A DNA stretch of 64,000 nt from Bugulina stolonifera (Eukaryota; Bryozoa; Gymnolaemata; Cheilostomatida; Bugulidae), in the NCBI GenBank assembly GCA_935421135.1, contig OW285194.1:5633876-5697875 (forward strand), written 5' to 3'. Of this stretch, positions 32,111 through 42,198 are shown piece by piece. The notes beneath the pieces are model-generated. The model made no database searches and was not told the origin of the DNA. It saw only the letters and a program-made list of their open reading frames with translations. Position 1 is the first letter of the stretch; each line of letters begins with the position of its first letter. A program made the translations under genes and the position numbers.

Positions 32111-32150
32111 CAGAGATGTACCCAATAAGTCTCAGTGAACGTGGCGTCAT
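32111..32150 (-). CDS. Copy B exon 1, start of signal peptide
   Basis: ATG at 32150; 13 codons plus one base (MTPRSLRLIGYIS), donor CTCTG|GTGAAT. Joined to exon 2 it gives a hydrophobic signal-peptide core. Exactly 40 bases, as in copies C and F. Confidence 0.75.
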
Positions 32151-35100
32151 GGGGCAGGTGCTGCGCTGTATCTAAGGAGTGGTAAACTGGTTCCATGTCA
32201 GTCAATGAATCAATCAATATTTTCATCAATCATTTACATGTAGTTTTATTATAACATTATGCATATCTCTGTAGTGTTTACTGAAGTTCTGTGTAGTGCA
32301 TTAAATGTTGATAGAATAAGTAAGAGGGCTTTCATCACCTGTGAATCATGCTGAACCTATAATACATACATGTACATGTAGATACACACATGTACATTTT
32401 GCTACTGCATTCATCAGTTAGAAACAATGTGACATTGTAGCAATACCAATCACATTATTACAAACACACCATATTGTTTATACTTACACATGAGATTCTA
32501 TACCCAATGTTGAACTTGTAGTTCTTGGCTTGATATTGTCGAAGATATTTTGCATCGCAGCAGTTCATTATTAAGGATATTAACTGTGATAGAGGAATCG
32601 TATCATAAAAAGGGTTTTGCCCTTTATTAGCACACAGTGTGGAGGCAAATGCAAGTTGCCGCTACTTATGGAGGGCATAACCCTCAAACCTAATAAACCA
32701 TAGAGAATTGTATGATTTTGATAAATCACAAAATAACGGCATCTTTAACATTCAAGTTCAAGTTATTACACTAACATAAGTTTAAGGATGTTTTTCAAGA
32801 AGCATAGCAGCGGATGATTTATTAATTTGACACATCATAAAAACAAAATACAGAAAATCAATGCGGCTCTACATAATATAATAATTTTATAATTAATTTT
32901 TTGTAGAATTTTTTATGTTTTTCGTTCAATTTTCACCAAGCATAATTTTGCATTTTGCAACCTAGGAATTCTAAAATTATCATTATCATACATCTGGCAG
33001 ATTTCTACATTTTGAATGCAATTATCATCATTCTGCAGACCACAAAATATGTCGATGAAACATGAAACACGAAGCATGTCAGTTTATTGAGATTGCTTAG
33101 AGAGACCTGCATTCTGCTTTCATTGAGCGTTACATCATGGAGCAGATACTGTGCTGTATCTAAAGAGTGGTAGAGCTTTGCCACATTGGTCACTGTGTGA
33201 GTTTATTAAACTTTTGAGTCAAAGACCCTTCCTACAGTCGACTCCACATAATCAGGTATAGGTTCGGATCAAATTAATGTACAGTGTATAACACAATGAT
33301 GAGCCAAACACGAGCAGTGAACAAGGTCAAACTAGACTTATCAACTATCTCTCTTGGTCAGTAACAGCTGTGGTTTACACGGTATTCGATGAAATTTTAT
33401 AATATCCGAGGCATGCGGTTGTTTCCACAAGGAAAAATATTTTACATTGTGTGTGAGGAGCTACCCCTTCTGTACAGGAGGTAACTCAATATCCAGTATT
33501 ATGTGTGTAATGGGAACTGGAGAGGTGACTGTATCTTACAATGATGAGAGTTAGAAGAACTTGGCCATTTTAATATCGATGCAGCACTGCCATGACTAAG
33601 GGCAGTGAGATATTTAGTTTGCCTCGAGTGTTTTATGAAGACAGTACAGAAAAATTCCATGAACTCTATAATATTTAACTACCATCATCATAATATTGGC
33701 ATGTGAATAGAAGACTCCACGCCATTTACATGTACAGAACCAGTGCACTCTATAATCCCGAACTATTGCATGAACTTTCAAATTAATAGTTTTGAATGAG
33801 CCAGACTCATTTGTGTGCTGATCAATTTTCTGCATTCTTTAGAAGATACATGTAATTTAGTGAACAAAATAACATATTGTCTAATGATTAATTATGTAGT
33901 AGCTTTGGGACTATCGCAAAGGTACAGTTATAATAGAATCAGCTACAATACAAGTTGATTGTTATTCATAGAAAAATAAATTGTCTAATAAATAAATTTC
34001 TCTTTATTTTGTAAAAAATTATTACTTCAAAGTAAATTGCTGCTGAACACGACAATTCTGTAGCATGACATCCGAAATATTTATTAAATTGAACTGTTAA
34101 TGGCAATAAATCATAGAAAAAAATCTGACAATGTTGAGCAGGGTACTTACAAATGTAAGTATGAAGAACTATTTGGATGAAATATTCATTTCATAGGAAC
34201 AGTGAAGAGTAGCTAGGCTAATATTGGTACGATGTCAAAGACTTCACGATGCTAGCATGGCGGAATTAGAGATCGTGTGTAATGAATAGAATGTGTCAGA
34301 TAATGGGGTTAGTGCAGAGACATCCAAAGATTATCTGTTGATAACAACAAAATATTAATATGTTTTAGAACAATACTAACTATCTGAGGTCAACAATTCG
34401 GGAAAAAAATGCGCATCTCCAAGCTAAGCAGAATGTATACAATGAAACACTTGTTAATATGGAACATTATTATTAATGTCAGCTGTACTCAGTTGCATGT
34501 TTATGTACATGTATCCGAACAGCATAACAAATGTAACCTCAAAATGTGGGATCATGCTTAATGTGACCATACAAAGACATGTGAAAAAGATAGAGGTGTG
34601 AAAGTAAACAGTTTGATGATTATAATATGTTTCAAAGACGCTTTCTCTATTTACTCTCAACTGAGCATAATTTTCAGTCAGAATTATCCTCTCCTGACTT
34701 TCTTTTTAACTGTATATCAATGGAGCAGTCACATATTCGTATAATGTCTGATTTTATATATTAAATAATTCTGCACGGATAAGTTGCAAGTTGTTTGCAG
34801 CAAAACGCAGCTTGCGCGTATTCAGTGCTAAGGAATTACCTAACGAAACTGCTAAAAAGAATCTGACATGTATAATTTCCCCCAGTTAAATCCCTGAGTG
34901 ACTCAAACGTATTTGACTGTGATCGGTAAATATGGTAACATCAAAAGGAGTTGCTTTATCTTGATACTAAAAATGTGTAGCAAGTTCAAGAGTTGTGCTC
35001 TTTCTCTGTCACACAGTAGCTGTCTTCCACCTATTGTTACTGGCAGTAGGTTTGTTTTGTTCAAGGACAAACACTTGATTGCTTTTCTGCTGCATCCACG

Positions 35101-36049
35101 CATAATATTGAAAATTAATACAAACCTTTAAGTTATTAAGCATAATATATGGGTAAAGTACCAGTCGATTTGCTTAGGTAAATAATGATAATGAAGCTCT
35201 GCTGTTGCTTTCTTAGTTTTGCAGACCTCATGTTCTCCACATTTGCAAAAAATCAGGGAACGATATTTAAATTGGATTTTGAACCCCAATTTAACATCTA
35301 ATTTGACAATCACTCTAATACTTGTGTAAACTGTGTAGAAAACCTTTACTGAATGCCTGATAAATTAGGTTGTCAGACCTTCAAATCTTCCTTGCTGATA
35401 ACATGCTTACATTGCAACGTTTGCTCCTAGATATGTATGTAGGTACCCTGTAATATGCGCATATGACTAGCTCAAACTTTATATTACCGGTTATTGACTA
35501 AATCACCCTCAGTCAACAAACATTGGTCACTACATTTCAGTTAATGATGTTTCCATAAGGAGACTCCATAAACCATGTCCTAATTCTGATCGTACATTGT
35601 GAGTACATGTACAGTAAATAGCAATAATAACGGAAAGGCCATGCCCAGAGACTTTGAATTTTAGCAAAGTCAGACATGACCTATCAAGCATCCGTTTAAA
35701 TTTTGTAAATTCGTTAATAGCCTGTGATAATTACTCAAACATGAAGTGCAACGTGCCTAACTTGCCCCATCGTGAAATAGACTGAACCTTCCGTGGAGAA
35801 CTGTCATGTCTAATCAAAATGAAATAGAAACAACCGTTGTTGCACAGGAGGTCACAAAGTATAAGCTATTAGTCTAATATTAATATACTGGTTGCGTAGT
35901 TCTCTGATAAAATGTGATAAAACTGAAACTATGATAGCTGAGTACATGATTTGTATTGTTTTGGCTGCGATCATACCAGAGTAGTCCAGACATGACTGTG
36001 TGCGTGTGTGCAAGGTGTGTGTAAGGTGTGTGTAAGGTGGGCTGTATAG
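32151..36049. other. Upstream region of copy B and a ghost family unit
   Basis: 32151-32350 resembles the 200 bases upstream of exon 1 in copy C (46457-46660). A relic of exon 1 (about 33100-33190, minus strand) has ATG-ATG-TAA and cannot code. 33610-34670 matches the 3' flank spacer of copies A and D, and 34880-35110 matches 49770-49990 beyond exon 3 of copy D. The two FTP exons expected between them are gone. 36003-36040 is a GTGTGTAAG repeat next to the Copia insertion. No functional gene is seen. Confidence 0.65.
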
Positions 36050-36054
36050 CAGGT
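36050..36054. repeat. Target-site duplication CAGGT (left)
   Basis: Matches 40710-40714. Confidence 0.85.
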
Positions 36055-36372
36055 TGTTGAGGATGTGGATGATGACATTGGATAAAAGTTTGGCAGATTT
36101 ATTTCAGCAGTTTAATTCACCAGAATTTTCAGGAAGTAGAAAGGAACAGAGCTGTAGAAAAACTTAGTTTCGAATAAAACACATATACAGAGCTATAAAC
36201 AAAAATACAGAGTTATCTGCTCATAGGCATAGTGAATGCAACTCCAAAGTATAGTAGTGTTTCGGTAAAACAAACATGGTAATACAACTCTTATGAATAT
36301 GTACATGGTATGTTATCTGATATTCAGATTAGAGTCAGTCTCTAAGGCATTGTGGTTTGCTATCTCTCAACA
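36055..36372 (-). repeat. Copia 3' LTR
   Basis: 318 bases; differs from the 5' LTR by T/G and G/A single changes near its left end. Confidence 0.95.
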
Positions 36373-39054
36373 CACCCCCTCAATCCACATGCCGAAGTGG
36401 GCGATGGCATCGGTATGTTGAACACGGGCTAGCGCCTTAGTCATACAGTCTGCGAGGTTCTCGTTACTGCGGACATACTGGTACTGAACACTCTGCTGCT
36501 CTCGCAGGAAGTGGTAGCGTACATCTGTGTGTTTGGTGCGAGTGTGTGAGACAGTATCACCTTTGGTCAAAGCAATAGCTCCTTGATTGTCGGTGTAGAG
36601 TATACTGGTATCAGGTTGCGGGGTATTCATCTGGTTACAGAAAGATCGTAGGTAGATCATTTCTTTTACAGCTTCAGCCAGGGCCATATATTCAGCTTCA
36701 CAGGAAGAAAGGGCAACTGTTGGCTGCTTCCTGGTTTTCCAGCTTATGGGGGCTCCACCATTTCCTAGTGTAAATACATAGCCAGTGGTGGAACGTCTGT
36801 CATCAGTGTCTCCTCCCCAGTCAGCATCACAGTATCCAACTAGAACTCCATCAGTTTGTTTGAATGTAAGAGCATGGGACTTGGTGCCTTTGAGGTATCT
36901 GAATACTCTCTTAGCTGCTGTGATGTGTTGAGGACCAGGCGTATCCAGAAATTGGGACAGTTTTGAGACAATCCAGCTTATATCTGGCCGGGTTGCAGTT
37001 GACAGGTACATCAAGCTCCCGACAGCTTGTCGGTATGGATAGTTTTGTTCCTGAGCTTTCTGGTGTTCCTCTTCAGTTGCTTTTTGCAGGTTGGCTGACT
37101 TGTCTGCTGGGGTCTTCGTTGGATTAAAGTCAGTCATGTTGAATTTCTTCAACAGCTCATCAGTGTATCTCTCTTGAGACATCTGGTAACTTCCATTGGG
37201 TAGTCGACTGAAATCGATCCCTAAGAACCATCGGAGATCACCTCTGTCATCCATGTTGAACCTCTCCTGTAACTTCTTCTTCAGTTGGTTGATAGACTGC
37301 TCAGTTTTGGCGGCAATGAGGATGTCATCAACCCAGAAGAGAATATAGATTGTCTCTCCTTTGTTTGTAGAGGTATAGACGCACGGGTCGTTCTGGTTAG
37401 CTTCATAGCCTTCAGATTTGAGAAAGTCGGTAAGTGTGACATGCCAGTTACGTCCACTCTGTTTGAGACCATAGATGGATTTCTTGAGGTGACACGCTAG
37501 TGTAGTTCCTTCATCGGTTTGTTGGTATCCAGCAGGCTGCTCAAGGTATATATCTGTGTCTATTGGTGCATTCAGATATGCTCCCTTCACATCAAGCTGG
37601 TGTATCATCAGGTCCTCATTGGTGGCGATCTGCAGTAGAGACCGTATTGATGTGAACCTGGTAGTTGGTGAGTAGGTATCGAAGTAATCAACTCCGAAAA
37701 CCTGTGAGTATCCTTTAGCAACGTATCGTGCTTTGTACTGAAGTTGGTCTACATCCTTGCCTTGCTTCAGAGCATACACCCATCTGCCTTTGGTCAACGA
37801 TCTGTTGTTTGGTAGAGGTTTTATCTCCCAAGTGTCATTCTGCACAAGAGAATTGACCTCTTTGTCCATAGCTTCTTTCCACTTGATAGAATCATCACTG
37901 GACATGGCTTCCTCATATGTTTGGGGTATTGATAGGGTAGTTGCATAGGCATAGTCAATAGTTTTGTAGACATAATAATCATTAAACTTCTTGTTTGGTT
38001 TGCGTTCTCTCTTAGATCTGCCTTCTGGTTTAGCCAAACCAGATTTGTCAGCTGTTTCAGTGTCTGTATCAGATTCAGTTGTGACACTGTCAGTTTTAGC
38101 TGACTCGGGTTGTGACTCATCATGTATAGCGGGATGAGAAACAGGTGTAGGATCTGGCGGCGGACCACCATCACCCACAGGCTCAGAGCATCTAGCTTGG
38201 TCAGCTCTGGGCGGGAACCATTGGTCTTCCTGAAAATCATCGGTGAATTTGTCACTGTGGACAGTGACGTTTCTGGTAGAGAGAACTTGGTTTCTGCCTT
38301 GATTCAGTACATAGTAGCTGTTTTGACTTGAGGTATTCAAACCTAGATAGTGGCCAGGTAAGCCTCGAGCATCGAGTTTGCGTTTGTGAACTTCATTGAA
38401 GTAGGTGCAGGTTGCTCCGAAGGTGTTTATCTTCCTCATGTCTGGTTTAGAACCTGTGAAGAGCTCATAGGCTGTCTTCTCTGTTCGCCTTTGGTAACTT
38501 CTGTTACGCAGGTATGATGCATGACGAACAGCATAACTCCACAGAAACTTTGGTAGTTGAGAATCTGTGAGTAGGCATCTGGACATCTCAAGTAAACTTC
38601 TCCAGGAACGCTCGGCTTTACCATTCTGGTAAGCTGAGTGTGGGGCAGTGGTTGTGAACTTTATTCTGTTCCCCAACAGTATATCTTGGAACTTCTGTCC
38701 TGTGAACTCCCCTCCGTTGTCAGCATGGATCTCCAAGACTTGACCGATTGGTGCTACATCACTTAGAAATCTCTTCAGCGCTGTATGCGACTCACTCTTG
38801 GCTCGGAGGAAGTAAACAAATATCATGCTGCTGTATTCATCTACAAAGTTAATGATGTAATTGTGTCCCTCTCTACTTGTAGGTGTGATAGGACCGGCGA
38901 CATCAGTGTGTATGCGTTCGAGTGGTCTTTTAGCATGGATTGGGGGTTCATCTTTGGATTTGGGCTGCACTGTCATCTTATTCTCAGTGCAGGTGGTGCA
39001 TTTTCCTGGATTAGACTTGTCTTTTATGTCCATCCCCTTTGTGACACCTGGCAA
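36367..39054 (-). CDS. pol: Copia pol: integrase, RT, RNase H
   Basis: About 895 residues. Integrase: CTTCTENKM completes the zinc finger begun in the upstream ORF, and the D-D-E core is IHTDVAGPI, IHADNGGEF and QNGKAERSWR. A linker rich in Ser/Thr/Asp follows. RT: HQLDVKGAYLNAPI, LKKSIYGLKQSGRNW and FWVDDILIA. RNase H: GYCDADWGGDTDDRRST and SSCEAEYMALAEAVKE. The stop codon falls in the first bases of the 3' LTR, overlapping the polypurine tract. The frame is -1 relative to the upstream ORF; continuity of the integrase N-terminus across the junction shows they belong to one polyprotein. Confidence 0.93.
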   Translation of the reverse strand: MPGVTKGMDIKDKSNPGKCTTCTENKMTVQPKSKDEPPIHAKRPLERIHTDVAGPITPTSREGHNYIINFVDEYSSMIFVYFLRAKSESHTALKRFLSDVAPIGQVLEIHADNGGEFTGQKFQDILLGNRIKFTTTAPHSAYQNGKAERSWRSLLEMSRCLLTDSQLPKFLWSYAVRHASYLRNRSYQRRTEKTAYELFTGSKPDMRKINTFGATCTYFNEVHKRKLDARGLPGHYLGLNTSSQNSYYVLNQGRNQVLSTRNVTVHSDKFTDDFQEDQWFPPRADQARCSEPVGDGGPPPDPTPVSHPAIHDESQPESAKTDSVTTESDTDTETADKSGLAKPEGRSKRERKPNKKFNDYYVYKTIDYAYATTLSIPQTYEEAMSSDDSIKWKEAMDKEVNSLVQNDTWEIKPLPNNRSLTKGRWVYALKQGKDVDQLQYKARYVAKGYSQVFGVDYFDTYSPTTRFTSIRSLLQIATNEDLMIHQLDVKGAYLNAPIDTDIYLEQPAGYQQTDEGTTLACHLKKSIYGLKQSGRNWHVTLTDFLKSEGYEANQNDPCVYTSTNKGETIYILFWVDDILIAAKTEQSINQLKKKLQERFNMDDRGDLRWFLGIDFSRLPNGSYQMSQERYTDELLKKFNMTDFNPTKTPADKSANLQKATEEEHQKAQEQNYPYRQAVGSLMYLSTATRPDISWIVSKLSQFLDTPGPQHITAAKRVFRYLKGTKSHALTFKQTDGVLVGYCDADWGGDTDDRRSTTGYVFTLGNGGAPISWKTRKQPTVALSSCEAEYMALAEAVKEMIYLRSFCNQMNTPQPDTSILYTDNQGAIALTKGDTVSHTRTKHTDVRYHFLREQQSVQYQYVRSNENLADCMTKALARVQHTDAIAHFGMWIEGVC
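36373..36385 (-). other. Copia polypurine tract, within the pol coding end
   Basis: The minus strand reads TTGAGGGGGTGTG directly before the 3' LTR and encodes the last residues of pol. Confidence 0.65.
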
Positions 39055-40415
39055 GTTTTTATGTCAGCGTAGTTCATGTGTCCCAGATCCTTATGCCACT
39101 GCTCTAGTGTCTTGGCGGTGCAAGCTGAGTCAGACTGTGTTTGGAGAAAGTAGAGTTGACCTTCTTTCACAATATTAAAGTCTGTGCTGCCTGCTTTGAG
39201 TGTGTTGCTGTCCTTGGAGAATGTTACTTGAGCTCCCGATTCTACAGCTGATCTCACTGAGAATAGGTTTGTAGGGAAACTTGGTGCAAGCAGGGAATTC
39301 TTCAGAGTTATCTCCCTTGTTTGCCCATCAGCGTCAAGTATGTGGAAAACAGCATCTCCTTTTGCTTTCACTAGATCATTACTCCTGGTGCCATCAGCTA
39401 GCTCTAGGGAATGTTCTTTTGAGTTGAACTTTTGATCATAGGCTGTGAAACGCTCTGGACGATTGACAATGTGTGAGGTTGCTCCACAGTCTACCAGAAG
39501 TTTATCATTCAGTGTTGGTTTGGGACCGGACACATTCCCAGCATGGGTGTTTATATAGAAAGAGAATGAGCTCAAATTAGCAGTATTCTGTTTGTGTTTA
39601 TTCTGCGTATCAGCTTTCTTTCTCTTCTTAGCTCGACATACCGCCTCTACATGCCAGCCTTTGTGACAATAGCTGCATGTAAGAGTGGCTTTGATTGGAC
39701 ATTCTCGGTAGGTATGGCCATATTTTGCACAAGCTGTACATTGAGTCTTGTTTGGCTTTGATTGTGGTTGTGATTGGGCAGACATAGCAGTTAACATCTC
39801 TCTCTGACTCCTCATAGCCTCTGTACTAGCGTAGCTTTGAAGCAAAGACTTGAATTCTGCCAATGTTTTGACTCTGTCTAATTGAGTGTGTACCACTACA
39901 AATGGCTTGAAAGACTCTGGTAGGCCTTTGAGAAGCATGGCTATAATGAGATTATCTGTAATCTGCTCACCTGCAGTTCTCAGTCCAGTGGCAGCTCTCT
40001 CACCTCTAATCATATAATCTGTTACATCTTCATGTTCCATCATATGAATTGTGGTGAGTTCCTCATAGAGAGTGAGGACTCTTGGCTTTTCTGTGCTTGC
40101 AAAATGCTGCCTCAGTATCTTTAATGCCTTTCTGCCATCATCTGCAGCATCATTAAGAATCAGCAGTAGTGACTTTTCATCAAGAACTTGGACCAGTTCT
40201 GCATAAGCCATTCGGTTTTGCTCTGCAAAACCTGCGTCATCTTCACCACTTTCAGGCTTTGGGAGTATGGCCTTGTGTACCTTTTTGTCTTGTGTATAAA
40301 GGTAGTTTAAGAACCTTGTTTCCCAGATGGTGTAATTGGTTGGATTCCCATCGTAGTAGAGCCTGTTTCTGTGGCCACTGGGCCCATAACCTGTTGAGGA
40401 TGTGGATGATGACAT
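39024..40415 (-). CDS. gag: Copia gag, protease and integrase N-terminus
   Basis: 463 residues. The ATG at 40415 lies 24 bases inside the 5' LTR, and the frame then crosses the primer-binding site. A copia-type capsid (YTIWETRFLNYLYTQ ... TDYMIRGERAATGLR) is followed by two CCHC knuckles (CTACAKYGHTYREC, CSYCHKGWHVEAVC), an aspartic protease with VDCGATSHI (Cys where DSGA is usual) and the start of the integrase finger (WHKDLGHMNYADIK). The frame is lost at AAAAACTTGCC near 39060. The pol frame overlaps by 31 bases in -1. This is either a programmed frameshift or a 1-bp indel in the A run. Confidence 0.9.
   Translation of the reverse strand: MSSSTSSTGYGPSGHRNRLYYDGNPTNYTIWETRFLNYLYTQDKKVHKAILPKPESGEDDAGFAEQNRMAYAELVQVLDEKSLLLILNDAADDGRKALKILRQHFASTEKPRVLTLYEELTTIHMMEHEDVTDYMIRGERAATGLRTAGEQITDNLIIAMLLKGLPESFKPFVVVHTQLDRVKTLAEFKSLLQSYASTEAMRSQREMLTAMSAQSQPQSKPNKTQCTACAKYGHTYRECPIKATLTCSYCHKGWHVEAVCRAKKRKKADTQNKHKQNTANLSSFSFYINTHAGNVSGPKPTLNDKLLVDCGATSHIVNRPERFTAYDQKFNSKEHSLELADGTRSNDLVKAKGDAVFHILDADGQTREITLKNSLLAPSFPTNLFSVRSAVESGAQVTFSKDSNTLKAGSTDFNIVKEGQLYFLQTQSDSACTAKTLEQWHKDLGHMNYADIKTCQVSQRGWT
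40377..40391 (-). other. Copia primer-binding site (initiator tRNA-Met anticodon-arm type)
   Basis: Directly after the 5' LTR the minus strand reads GGTTATGGGCCCAGT. This is complementary to the anticodon arm of initiator tRNA-Met (CTGGGCCCATAACC), the half-tRNA priming mode known from Drosophila copia. Here the site is also coding. Confidence 0.8.
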
Positions 40416-40709
40416 TGGATAAAAGTGTGGCAGATTTATTTCAGCAGTTTAATTCACCAGAATTTTCAGGAAGTAGAAAAGAACAGAGCTGTAGAAAAAC
40501 TTAGTTTCGAATAAAACACATATACAGAGCTATAAACAAAAATACAGAGTTATCTGCTCATAGGCATAGTGAATGCAACTCCAAAGTATAGTAGTGTTTC
40601 GGTAAAACAAACATGGTAATACAACTCTTATGAATATGTACATGGTATGTTATCTGATATTCAGATTAGAGTCAGTCTCTAAGGCATTGTGGTTTGCTAT
40701 CTCTCAACA
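40392..40709 (-). repeat. Copia 5' LTR
   Basis: 318 bases, contains the gag start codon close to its inner end. Confidence 0.95.
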
Positions 40710-40714
40710 CAGGT
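40710..40714. repeat. Target-site duplication CAGGT (right)
   Basis: Matches 36050-36054. Confidence 0.85.
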
Positions 40715-41968
40715 AACTATGTATAATATATTAAACATTCATGCATAATGTAATTCATATAATTTTGTGACATCTAAATCTTAAGTAACCTAATAATCAG
40801 TACACTAAAATAACCCAAAATGACTACACGCTTCGAAAGTGACAATTCTCAGTGGTACTGATTCTGTCCATGTGTCGATCAATATCCGCTTTCTACAGCA
40901 ACCGGATATAAAAGTTGTCAACAGAATTATCTCTAGCAATATTAATTATGTAGCAGCTAAGGGACTACCACACTATCATGTGAAGTTATGTCAAAATGAT
41001 CCATTGATTGTTATAAAGCATGGGAAAATAATATATTGTTTACCATTTTGCATGAGACTCTATTTATTGCATCTGTTGATTCACACTTCATATTGCCGAG
41101 TGCCATAAGCATTATAGCCTATTACCTGTTTATAGGTCCAATATAATAATATATACAATGTATTTATAGAATATAAATGACTGGTACCCAGTCATAACAA
41201 CTACACACAATGCTGATCAATAATTTTCTAATTGTATCACTAGTATGTCAGGTCATGGAGTAAACACCCAATAGGAGTAGAATTAGAAATTTACTAAGTA
41301 TTGTATTTGTCGAAATCGGTCCAATGACTAATACAATACAATAAAAGATATACCACACTTTTTATACATTATAGTGGCCTGCAGTACATCTACTCATACA
41401 CTAGAAATGATCATACCATGGCATGTTCTCAGCAAGACTGAAAGAACAGTTACAAGCTTTGTCAGATCATGTGCTTTCTAATCTGAGAATAATATCAAGA
41501 AATAACAAAGGTTTTTTGTCATGAACAATAGAATCCTAATAAATTTCTTATAAAGGAGTCTAGGTGTTTAGGCAATCGGTAATGGAAATTGCATTATTCA
41601 GCTAACCTGAATGTATAGCTTTTCTTTCGATGATGAACTTTGGATAACCTAACATGCACTGCAATGTACAGTAATTTTTACATGTAGTAGACAGTTGATG
41701 GAAGTGTTAACGTAATTTTATTTGTAATAATAATATTTTTCAATCTAGGGCGATATATTAATGCAAAATCAGCACAGAAGCTGAGTTCTGGCAGAAATAA
41801 AACATACATGTACGCATGTCCTAATAATATATTCATAGCAAAAATTATGAGTTTATACCAAACTATTGTAAGCTCTAAGTGTAAAAGTGTGTTTAAATTG
41901 TAATCATCAAAGGAATAGCATCTCAGTTGGAAATGAGAACTTAATGATTTAGGTATTTAGTGGATTGT
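40715..41968. other. 3' flank of lectin copy C
   Basis: No exon is seen. Resembles 13840-14700 (3' flank of copy B), part of the duplicated unit. Confidence 0.6.
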
Positions 41969-42198
41969 CTATACACCGTGAACTTCAATCTCAAACAGAT
42001 TCATAGTTGTGGTAGCATTGAACAGAATCTGAACAAACTGTCCTCTGATTGGTGGTTCACATGTGATTAGGGTGAAATATTCATTCAGTACGCCATCATA
42101 GTAGTTACACAGAACCTCTCTGTTTAGTCCAGTAAACTCTAAGTCTTCTGTTTCCATGGCAATGGTTACTTCTGCATTCTTGGACCTCTTTTTAATAG
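41969..42198 (-). CDS. Copy C exon 4, C-terminal half of FTP domain
   Basis: 230 bases, acceptor TTACAG, ends at TAG 41969-41971. Confidence 0.85.

Larger units (their letters stand above)
14732..32150 (-). pseudogene. Lectin copy B: PAN-FTP gene disrupted by nested transposons
   Basis: All four exons are recognisable: exon 1 32150-32111, exon 2 31409-31104, exon 3 split into 30547-30462 and 22543-22430, exon 4 14976-14732. A truncated Gypsy element (22544-30461) sits inside exon 3 and a complete Gypsy (15381-22344) in the last intron. The exon 3 acceptor reads CG instead of AG, roughly 8 coding bases are missing at the insertion point compared with copy A, and a 1-bp loss in exon 4 removes the usual stop and adds a few codons. 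Exons 1 and 2 are open and could still be expressed. I call it a pseudogene because the FTP domain cannot be made. Confidence 0.85.
36055..40709 (-). mobile_element. Copia LTR retrotransposon, complete
   Basis: 4,655 bp. LTRs of 318 bp (36055-36372, 40392-40709), TG...CA ends, two differences. The target duplication is CAGGT (36050-36054 and 40710-40714). The coding region is split into two overlapping ORFs. Domain order protease-integrase-RT-RNase H identifies Ty1/copia. It is compact: the first ATG is inside the 5' LTR and the last stop codon inside the 3' LTR. It sits between lectin copies B and C. LTR near-identity indicates a recent insertion. Confidence 0.95.
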
